Shown here piece by piece: positions 28,001 to 40,000 of a stretch of 64,000 bases of DNA (position 1 is its first letter; each line of letters begins with the position of its first letter). This DNA comes from Tetranychus cinnabarinus. Lineage: Eukaryota > Arthropoda > Arachnida > Trombidiformes > Tetranychidae. Made by a program: the position numbers and the translations under genes. Location: the NCBI GenBank assembly GCA_022266195.1, contig WHVY01000006.1:2542001-2606000 (forward strand), written 5' to 3'. The notes under the pieces are model-generated. The model was not told where the DNA came from. It saw only the letters and a list, made by a program, of their open reading frames with translations, and made no database searches.

Positions 28001-31000
28001 ACCAAGACAAGATGAAAACCAACAACCAGTTATTAAGAGGCGAAACAAGTGAACATCTTTTTATCCTTAAAAATGAAAAACACTAAAGATAGATTAACAC
28101 TGCAAAATACAAATTCAAGTTAACGTTTTATTGATAAAATTAATTACCAGTCTTTTGATTGTTATGGCTATCCTAACGATTGGTTTCTCCATGAAAGATG
28201 AGAACAAAATAAATCACAGTTCAATTTGAATATAAAACATGTAATCTAGACTGACAAGTTGTTAGGTTGATCAAACAATGGATAATTCATAGATATCGGG
28301 ATCCACAAGTCCTACTATTACTGGAATCCTCTATCAGTCTTGATCACAATTTGAATAAAAAAATTTTCATCTACAATTTAAATTGTTTATAAATGCAAAA
28401 TTACCAATAAGATTGATTGAGACAATTAGAAATCAATTTATATTTTAAACATTCAGTAAACTTTTGGGCAAGTTGTGATCAAATTAGAAGGTTTTTAATT
28501 TCTTTGATATCAATAGAAACCTTGAGTTCTTAATCGCTATCAAATTAATAGTTAATTGACAATTAGCTGGCAAAAAATAACTGAATATCAAATTAGAAAC
28601 TATCGGAAAACAATTTACCAAAAATGATATAATGATAATCATTGGTCAAATAGCAATGAGAGTGTATTATGGTAAGGAGACCAAGTCAAACGGTTTAAAT
28701 GATGGTTTACCTTGTGGCAAATGTAATCAACCAATTATTATGATTAAATATAAAGGAAATGTTTACAAATTAAATATACCCTGATTGAGAGGTGGATCAG
28801 TGAATGAAATTGATTAGTTTAGTTAATAAGCAACAATATCAATGGTTGGCAAGCTCTGTATAGTGATTGAATCGTTAGCTGTTATTGATTGTTGAAGCTG
28901 ATGTTGTTTGATAGGGAAATTAAACAGCAATGAAATAATTTTAACGCAATTTCGTCCATATCAATTGTCAATAGATGCAAATTATTGGATTGTTTGCACG
29001 ATTTTTCAATTGAATGTTGATTCAATTTTTACAGGTCAATTTACTCATTTGGTGAGAGTTTGATATTCAACGATATTTATGGTTTATTTCATTTTTGTCC
29101 TAATTTTGATGATAATGGTTATAATATATAATGATTTTGGGAACACGATTCGCCGTTTTATCTTGTGCTCATTTACACATTCTTTGACTACAATATCAAT
29201 AAAAGTATGATCATGATAGAAGGTGATGATGATCATGATGATGTCTTATAATCATAATTGTCATCATGGCGAGAGAAATTAAAAAAATTGAAAATGATCA
29301 GAGCATTTTGAATGAGGGTCAGATCACTGAAAATGGTACATTATGGATGAGATTTGATCAGTAAAGCGCCAGAAAAAAAAGCTGATGATTGAGGAATTGA
29401 GTAGAGTTGAGAAATTAGATGATCATTTGATATACAGCAAGTGAAATAACTTTTTAGGCCATCGTTTGAGATCACAATTTGTTGAAAATTGATAAACTCA
29501 TCTTTAATCTAATAGCTGGACTGATGAAACTGAAAGATAAGTAATTGCTAAATACATCTGCAATTAATCACTGTACAGATTACAAAGCGTGATATAATTA
29601 TTAAGTCCCATGTGAGAGGTTCCACTGTCAACAATTGAAGAGCTTGTATTAATTGGTCTTGTGAATGGTTGGTTGGGAATGATATTTTTTTCCAGATTAT
29701 TTGCTGTAATTGTGTTCCTCTTGTGATTGCCAAAAAGAAGCAACTCGAAATGTTGATGATGATTTACTTTTTTTTGTGGGTTACTTGTTGATGAATAGTT
29801 AAGATAAGGGGCCGAAGGAAAGATATGGAAATGGGTTAACCATTCAATTTGTTGCTCTTTTTTCCGTCAACTTGAAATAAGATTCAAGGAAAGTGACCTA
29901 AAGAAAGATGATGGAAAAATAAGAAAACAAATCAGTCAATTAGTTAAAAGGGACTAGGAACGTGAGTTAGATTGGAATATTGAGAATGTAAATAATCAAG
30001 GGTAAAAAGGAAAGGTTAAGTAGGGATGATTCAAGGCTACTCAGGTTGTGTAAACCTTTATAACTAATAATATGATAATCATTATCATTATTATCTTTAT
30101 ATTGGTGTGTTATATTAATAAGCCTCAAAGGGTTGCTGTTTTGTTTACTATGTACTTGATGAATCGGGGCAAATTGAACTAAGTATCAATTTTGCTGTTG
30201 CATTTGAAAAATAAAACAAAACCAGCAATAAAGATATTAGGTTCAACTTTAACATGGATTAATCTTGTTGATTGCAATAAATTGCACATTCACCAGAAAG
30301 AAGAAGAAGAAAAAATAAACAAATTGATCCTTAATTTCCAATCAAAAACCAAGTGAATGTCAAAATGCAAATCCTTTGCTTGATTTCAGTCAACAGTTTC
30401 TTTAGATTTTTCATCATAAAAATGAGTAGATCCGTTTATGTATAGTAGTAACCAGAAAACCCAGGCTAACTTGAAAGGAGGACGTTGATTCAGTCAAAAT
30501 CAACTTTTAGTACAATGAGCAAGAATCTTGAATCTTTCATTTTGGTCATCTTGTTACTTCTCCTTCTGGTTATTAGTTGCTTCATTTCTTAATTTTCTGA
30601 TTTTTCTTGAGATGAGTTGCTTTTCTCATGTGATAATCTAAGTTCACAATCTATCTGAAAAAGAAAAAAAATATATAAATTAAGAGAAAGGGTATAATGC
30701 ATGTACGCAATAATGAAGGGAAAATGGCGAAATACAAACGTGAACTGAATACGGTTTTCAAGTTTACCTGTTTAGTTTGTTGTTGAAAACAAATTGTTTG
30801 ATGATCAAACAATTTGGTAATGCTGATGAAAAGGATGATTATGATTAAGATGAGTATGGTCCTTGTTGAAACAATAATCCTTTCATTTTCGCCATTTTAC
30901 TTCGCTTTTGTATACTCAATCCTTTTCTTGCCTCGCTATTTATTTCTTAGTTGGTCAAACCACTTGAGAATGGGCATTTAATTATATTTACGGACAAGTG

Positions 31001-34000
31001 TAACTAAAGGGTGTCTATTTTAAAATCCGTTGAAGCACAAAACACAAATGAACACAATTGGTCATCCACTGAATACAAGTAAACCAATGAAGAGTAAATT
31101 AGATAAGAAATTAATTTAACACCATCTATGAATTTATTTAGTGACCAAAGCAGGAAACAGGCAATGTTAGGTGTTTTGGTCACTAAATAAATTCATAGAT
31201 GGTGTTAAATTAATTTCTTATCTAATTTACTCTTCATTGGTTTACTTGTATTCAGTGGATGACCAATTGTGTTCATTTGTGTTTTGTGCTTCAACGGATT
31301 TTAAAATAGACACCCTTTATATCAGGTAACATTGTTGGTCGACATCGTGATATGTTTATAATTAAATCCATTAAGATGTTGTTTGTTGACTGAACGGTGT
31401 GAATAAGTTAACCTTTAGGTCTACCAATTACTTTAACTGTATAAGGTTGAGGTTGAGAGTGTCCATTGAAAAAAATGGCTGTAAAGAGAGAAGAAAAAGA
31501 AACGTGAATTAGTCAAAAATATGGGTAGAGTTAACTAAAGTACAGGAATTTAGTGTTGTGACTTTAATTTGTTGATTCTTCTTGATCCAGACATACATAA
31601 AAGTTGATCCTTGATAATATGATAATATTTAGTTAATCAAATATTGATCTAAACGACGCCATTCACCTGATGAATAAATTGACCACTTAATCTATTGAAT
31701 AATGATTTTGATGGTTAAATTTTATAATTCATTGTAACCTGTTGAGACCAATTGATTAACCTTGTTTCTCTTTTTTTTTATTATTATTTTTATCTTCTCA
31801 TTCTCCTTCTTCACCTTCAACTCTCTCAACTTTAATAACTGGTTTAACTTTGGCAAAACCACCGTCCAACTCTAAATATAATTTTTTCTTCATCAACCTT
31901 ACCTCTTCTCTCTTCCGGGGTCTTCTTCATAATCTCTTTTTTTCTCATCCTGCGCTTAACTCCCTTTATTATGATGTTGATGATACCTTGGGTACCAGGC
32001 GACTCAGTGAATAGTCCAAGGTCAACTAGTAGTTACCTTAAATTGGCTCCTAAATCATCGGATCAAATGGGTAGTGATAGTTTAACAAATAGCAAAAAAA
32101 CTGGCGGATCAAAGGAAATTAAGGAACAACCGGCTTCACCATCATTACCATCAATATCATCCAATCAACCATATAAAATTTCTCGATCAGGAATAATCAA
32201 TGGATTAAGAAGAGAAGTTGAATCATCTGATGAAGGTGAGCTGGTTAACAGTGGCAGTAGTATCCAGCGTGGTTCCAGTAATATCCAGTCCAATGGTAAT
32301 CTTAAGCATAATGATAATGTTAACACAAATGAACATAATGGTGATAATAATAATGTTGATGATTGCTTTCATCATCCAGAAAGAGTAAATAGATTGAAGA
32401 ATAGCACTTTAAATTGTAACATTGAAGGTCCACTTTCTCCTGAGTTTACATCATCTTTAACCAATCACCATCAAAACCAACAACAACAGCAACAGCAACA
32501 TTTAAATAAATACAATGGTAATCAAGATGAACGTAATGCATCAATTTTATCGGAATTGAGAGCTGGAATAAAAGAAAAGCTAGAAAATAAGTTAATTAAA
32601 GACATTATAATCTCAAATGAACTAAAAGCATTAGCCGAGAAGTCGTCATCTGTTACATCATGTGACTCAAACCGTTACAATGGCTGGTCGACTCTTAACC
32701 AAAGAAGCAAATCAACAACTTTTAACGATCATTCCAATGTCCATAGGATCAATCAAGACTCTATTAAAAACAATCTAAACGGGGTTAATGACACCCATAG
32801 AGATGTAAATAATTGTAGAAACAATCAAGACAATTATGGTGAAAATGACGATGATGGTGATATTAGCGATGAAAGAAATCTTGGAAAGGCTGATTATGGC
32901 TTTACCATTTCAATTGTCAATAATGTTAATTCAGCTCGTAATCGTAACCCAGATTACGGTATTACTTCACCTTATTCATCCAATACTTCATCATCATCAT
33001 ATTATGATACCCATTTACCATCAGAAGAATCAAGTAAAATTGTGATCAATGTGCCATTAGGAGGAGGTGTTGGTGGTAACAATTTTTACGATAATGAGCC
33101 CAATGAACATATTTACGAGGAACTGGATAAAGTGTCCATTTATGGAGCTAATAAAGCTAATTTGGAGATCAATGGGTTGACAATCAATGAATCAAACCTT
33201 GGTTATATTAACCACCATTCAATGTCCAAAAGATCTATTTTTGAAGGGGCATCAAGAGACGAGATATTAGAGTATCTGGCAGGTGCAAAGGAAAGAGTCG
33301 AAGTATTAATAGATGAAACAAGTCCAACATCTTTAAATCATCATTCCCATCATGGGTTAGTTACTCGGCCTAATTTGGCATCAACTAGGCGTAATCGAAC
33401 CTCTAATGTCAGTAATGTTAGTAGCTCATCAAATGATTCAAGTACCACAGCAACTAGCTCATCCATTGAAACGGAAGACTGTTCATTAACCAATAGTACA
33501 ACCGGAACTCCGGTTGAACGTAACGATTCAGGTGTCGGTGTAGAAACAAGTAAACCAACTAAGATCCGTCGATCAAACAACTTGTTATCCTCACCAGGAG
33601 AAAGTGAACGATTATGTGCCGACTGTGAACAACTGATTGAACCCAAAGAGACCAATGAAAACCGAGAGAATAACATTGAACCAAATCAACTTGAGGACAA
33701 TAATGACATTATTTATTATACTCTTGTCTGTAATAAATGTGAAAAAAAGAGAAGCGAACGAAAAGAGATAATTTCTGAATTTGTAGATACAGAATTCAAG
33801 TATGGACGTGATTTACGGATCATAAGGGAAGAATTTCATCGTCCAATGGAGGTTGCAGGTAAGATAATAATTAAAAAATATATACTTACTATCCCAAAAT
33901 TAAAAAATAATAACCTTTCCACACACAAATGAATAAATTTTCAACAGTTGACCAAGTTAACCATTGAAAAGGGCTTGTTTACCCTGTTGGGTACCTCATT

Positions 34001-37000
34001 GAAGCTAAACAACACACTTATCCTGATTACCAGTATTTAGTCAAAGCTGTGATTTTTTTGGTCAAGTGTATAATAATGATAATTTATTTACAAAAATCTG
34101 TTAGAAGCTTTTCCCAAACTTGAACCATTAAATATTGTGTTATTATTATTAAATACTGCATGGAGAAACGGTGTTTAAAGGTAGGTGAGAGTTATTAATC
34201 TCAAGTAGTTAATGGTGTGAATTAAGGCAAAAAAAATAATGGGATAAGCCCAAAGGCTAATCTAAAGTGCCTGGTGTTAATCTACTCTTTCCCAAATATA
34301 CCAGCTTTAATGTGCTTTTTTCATCTGTCGTTTATATTAAATGTTGACTTCCCATTTTTATCATATCATTTACATCCTCTCATTCCTATCCTAAACCTTT
34401 ATCATCATGAAGACCATCATCATAATCATAATCAACTACAAACAACAACAACAACAACATCTTTTCCATCTCAATCATAAAACCTAATTCCTCAATCCTT
34501 CATTTTGACAAGATATTTTGTATTTCTTTCCCTAATTTTTCTTGTTGTGTTCATTTCAATTGGTTAAATTGATCTTTACATCTCAACCTTGCAAATTAAG
34601 ATTATCCATCATCATCACCATCATCATAGTAATGTTGGTTAGATTGATAATCAACAAATTGTGTCGAGTTCTCGTAAAACTACTTTAAAAAAACTGATAC
34701 CGTTCGTTAGAAACAGAACAGGTTAAAGCTTTTTCTTTTCTTACTTTTCTTGCTTTCATCAGATGAAAGGTAAATCATTTTCTTATCATCATCATTCCCA
34801 TTCAAGAATCATCTCATCACCCATCAACATATTCACTGATTGACCTTCACTTAAAGACCTCAGGTTACACTCATTGATGGCAGTATGCGAAAGTCAATCA
34901 CAGTTTTAACCAGCAACAGTATAATCATCATAACAACAATTTATTGTTGTTGAAAATTGTTATATGGCCAGATGATGAAAAAAATGATATTTCACTGATT
35001 GAAACAACGAAAGATCATCAATCTAACCTTACACGTTGATCTTAATTACGTTTCTTGTATTTTCCTCCGATTAACTCTCAACAAATCATTTCTTAAATCA
35101 TTTCTCTTTCTTACAATTTAGACCCACGATTAAAATAATCATGTTGATAGCTTAATGTGAGACCGTTTGTGTACTTTATTATCAACCTTCATAACCAAGA
35201 TGAATGATTGTAATGAAAAGAATGCTCAGTAATTCAGTTTAACATTGAGATCAATAAAAATCAGTCCAAGGTGATAATACAAATTGAATATTGAATGAAC
35301 AGGTAAAAATGAAGGGTTTCTTAACAAATTGTAAGATATTACAAAACAAAATCTGTTTTCATCAATTGATTTACACTTTTAAAAAAAGGGTGAAAGTTGA
35401 AAATAAAAACAAATGAAAAATACCTGTTAATAGGTAACCATTTTAATCTAGCATTATGTGTCAATCATGATGATTTAAAATACCCCAACTTGACGTAATC
35501 TAGATCAAATGATCGACTCAAATCGACCTACACTTTCAATACAAAAGGCTTGCTTTCAAAGTACTTTCCTGAGGCCAAAAAATGATTACATTTCTCACCT
35601 ATTTTCGTGATGATCATCACCATTAACATGAATATCATTATGCACAACACTCATAATAGTGATCATATGTTAACTAACATTAAATTGTTACTTTCCATTT
35701 AGTTTTCCCATAAATCATCATTTAATCATTGAAACAATTGGTAAATTGAAAGTCACAAAAGATGATTATTACCAATTGATTAGACAAATGTTTACCATTG
35801 ATTGTTACCATTACTATTACCCATAAAATTGAAGGTTTGTCAACCTTTTTTTCATCAACATCCAATGTCAATATTGTGCTCCTTTAATTGTTCAGTGTTT
35901 AATTTACCAGAACCAGTTAATCAGTGTCATCCAAATGGAAGGTTAATAAATCACTGAAGTAAATGGTAATAATGAATAAATTAACATTTAATGGAAAGTT
36001 AAATTGTGATTGAGTCAGTAAAGTGATCTCTCAAGATTTTCCTGACTATTCAAATGTATTTCATTTAAAGCAATCATTAGGTTTTTAAGTTCAGACTCCA
36101 CTTTAAGTTCAGGCCATTTCAATGTAACATTCATGATATACTTGTCCCAAAGATGATTTAATCTGAAACATTCTCAGGATAATTAGTACATTATGATTAG
36201 ATGATTAAAAGACTCAATTTAACTCTAGTCAACTGTTTGCTTAAAATTTAATGAACAGTCTATTTTTAAAAGCTAAAGTCAACCTCAGTCAATGTTATCA
36301 CCAACCATTGTCTTAATTAAATGGTGATTCTAACGACAATAATAGCGTTATTAATCACCATTAATCATTTAAATAAACCTCTACCTTTAAGCTGTAGGTT
36401 ATTCATGATCAATTGAAAATTGACTCTTGATTAACAAGTGTCAGTTAATCGTGAGGCCTTAATATTTGTGTATTATTACGATGTTGATGATTTATTTAAC
36501 CGTTCATTTCAATGAAAACACACACACACAAACAGCTTAATAACAATATTGATAATAACCTGATATTAGACTGAATATTAGGGTTAATTTAAGGTATTTT
36601 TTGGGTTTCTTTAACAGCTTTTTTTGCTTGTTGCAATTTTTTTTCAGGTTAATTTGATTAGTTTATTTTAAGTTGATTAAACTCCTCGTGCCGAACCTTA
36701 CCTGATGATCGTTAGTGTCGTGTTGTTTAATGATTGATTAACACTGTTCAAGTTCATTATTGAATACTTGATTGATAATCAATGTCAAGTTAATCAATTT
36801 GTTTTGTCACACAAGCCAAAGGCAACTTTGATCATCACTCTATTATTAACGTATTTCAATTGACTAATCGTAAAATGATATTACAATAATTGTTCAATAC
36901 CAATCATCAATCACTCGGAGAAATTAAGGTTTTTTCTTCATGAAATCTGTGAATTGTCAATTCATTAATAGTGTTAATTATACAAGAGTTAATCAGAATG

Positions 37001-40000
37001 ATTAATTGGAAAGAAAAGCAAAATTTGTTGAAAAAAAATAATTCAAAAAGGCAACTCAAATGAATGGTTAAAGTGACTGAAAATTTTGATCAATAATCAG
37101 GTTCAACAATCTAATTTACCATTTTAATTTGAACAATTTCATCTTTTAACCAATGATTAACTTTAATGATCAGTTAATGATTACATTAGTTGAACCATTT
37201 ACCACAATTTGAACCAATTGATTGACTTGATCCAGATTGAGATACTCATTGAAAAGCATCCTAATTGATTCACATGTTGGGATAACAAAAAGATTTGAAT
37301 AGATGTTGTTTTGCCCTGAAAATTGTGATCAAGAAACAACGTTGATTACCGGAAGAGAATCAAATCTTTTTTAATTCTTTTCATTTCCATTCATTTGATC
37401 AATTACTATTGTTACAATAATTGTTGTAATACAAAGTCAACACACACTTCGTGCGTATCTAAATTCATATTCAATTGAACAGCGTTTCTAATCATTACCA
37501 TTTCTTACCTTGAAATAAAAAGGTTAACATTTCGTGTCAAAACACTTTGACCAGACAATTTCACATTTTCATGTCAGATTAATTTACCTATTTAATGCTC
37601 ACGGAATTGAAATATCAAAGACTATCGGTCAACTAATTATCACTGCCTTTTGTCTGGTTAGTCTAAAGATGACCATTTCAAGAGTGAAAATTAATTTCAA
37701 AAAATCCTGGTTTTTTCTGGTTTACAATTTCTTGCTTTTGATGTTTTTGAAATACAATTGACTTGATCAAGAGTTGGTGTCAGTGTTGGCGAATAGTTAA
37801 TTGCTATTAATATTATTGTTATATTTACAATTTAAAGCCATGTTAATGTGAAGAAGGTGTATTAGCCCCTGGAGCAAACAATTAAGGAATCTCAGGAGTG
37901 TTGCTATTGCTATTCAAATTGTGGGAAGTAGGCCTAAAGACACCATTAATTGATCACTTTTTTGCCCATTTGTACGACACTTGGATTCATTTTTGGTCCA
38001 AAATTTTGGCCTTTTTTCCCATTTCTCTTGTGGTCATCTTTATGGGTTTACTTGGCATGTTTGCTGCTATTTATTGCTAACTAAACATGTTTACAATCAT
38101 TGAATCAATAATCAACCTTTTGTAATTAGCTTTTTTCAATGTTCATCTTTTCAATCTAAATCATTCTTGGAGATGAACAAATTATCAAGATATTAACATG
38201 AATTTAAAGTCGTAAAAATTGTTTATCTGTTTACGGAAACCTGAAAGACTGTTAACACTGGTCATTGTCAGTGAGACGAGGGTTATGATACTAATTATGA
38301 TGATGGTTTAGATGATAATTTGGATGATTAGTGAAGATGGGTTTACAGAAGGTTAAATAATTTGAATTTTTGGAAGGCAAAAAAAGTAATAGTTGGTTAA
38401 TCTAATGTTCAATGTTCAATTGAATAGAGTTAATATTCTGGTTTAAAGAAGTACCAGAAAAAGCTCATAAAAAATGAACCTAAACATGCATCTTTATATG
38501 CATTTATGCCTTTACAAAATGATAATATCGGCCAGGTCACAATGCCGATGCCTTTTAATGGCTTTTGAATTATTTAACCAAACAAAAAGTAGGGTCAAGA
38601 TGTAAGACTTTTTTTTGGGTAACTACTATTTTTTATGATGTTATTAATACAAGATGAACAATTTGGACGGAAGCTTTTCACCATTAAAGGTCACTTTAAA
38701 GTTACTAATGAATATTATTCAGTTATTAACAGAGTCCATCTAAATTATAATTGTTAACAATTCTGTCAATGCAAGGCAAAAGTCAGAGGTTTAACCTTTT
38801 CTGGTTAAAGGCTGGTTACTCTTAGCTTGATAAAAGGTCAATGAATATCATTGATTATCATTTTAATGGTTAAGGAAGCCAACTAAATATTAATCTAATT
38901 GCTTTAGCCTTTGATTATTGTTTTATGTGATTAACCATGAAGCCTACTGTGAAGACGATTCAAACGATACATATTATAATACAAATGATCCAAGAATCAA
39001 GTGATTTGCTTTAGTGAAAGTGTATTTTGATAGTGATTTCTTGGTGAATCGCCTTTACTTGAGATTGTTATTTAAGACCAGTTTAGGTAATCACGGTTAA
39101 CGGTCACGATGACCGTAAACTAATCACGGAAAAATTTGATGAAAATAATAGACTTGTGTTCATCTTAACCAACCTGTTTTGGATGATCATTATTATTAAA
39201 CATTTAACTGTACATTGAAAGCAATGGATCCAATTTAACGATACAATATCGTTTTTTACAGGTCATCTTGAAGATCGATTCCGCTACTTTGGACTTAATC
39301 TTTGCGTGTTTTCATACTTTCTATTATTCTTAATGTTTTAATAATCTTTAAGTTCCACCCTGACCATCATCTTAATCACCATCATCATTTAAATCTAACC
39401 TTTTCATCAGTTTTTGATCACTTTCTTTCATCAACTTGAACTGCTTCATTATCATGGTAATCATTTCATTTCTTTTCCTGACCATTCATTACTTTGATTA
39501 TCATTATTATCATTCAATTGTTTCTTTGATTCCTCTTTTTCATCCAGTCAATCATTAGCCATTTGTACAATGTTTTGATGGTCAAATTGAAAGTCTGTCT
39601 GTTGACCCAACACTCAATGTTTACCTTTGATCAACACTCAACCAGTCAACCAATTATTTAACTTATTTTTTTGTCACTTCAACAATTTATTGGTTCATTG
39701 ATTGACCAAATATCGGTAAATGTTCCTGGTTAATCATTGATCAATGATCTGGTTGTCATTTGATTGTCACTCATTTCAAATATCTCAGTTCAGATGTTTC
39801 AAGTTTAATGCTGACCAGATTAATTGTTGATCCAATTGTTGAGTGTTTTTTTAATTTTTCAATCTTCTATTTCAAATTTACTTTCCTGGGCAATAATTGT
39901 GATAGGTTGGCCTTTTTTATTTGATATATTGTTGAAATAATTGCCTGAAAATGACTTTATATTTCTCTATTTGTTAACAATGTTTTTAATCAGCTTATTA

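Noticed and set aside
33350..33676. 108-codon minus-strand frame
   Set aside because: Antisense shadow of RhoGEF exon 2.
31971..33932. Separate 653-residue gene beginning at ATG 31971
   Set aside because: An acceptor at 31998 matches the phase of the 21807 donor, and the reading frame continues past 33858 only as intron; better explained as exon 2 of the RhoGEF.
37898..38080. 60-codon hydrophobic open frame resembling a membrane segment
   Set aside because: Non-ATG start, within intron 2, T-rich sequence naturally encodes Phe/Leu/Ile; no family match.
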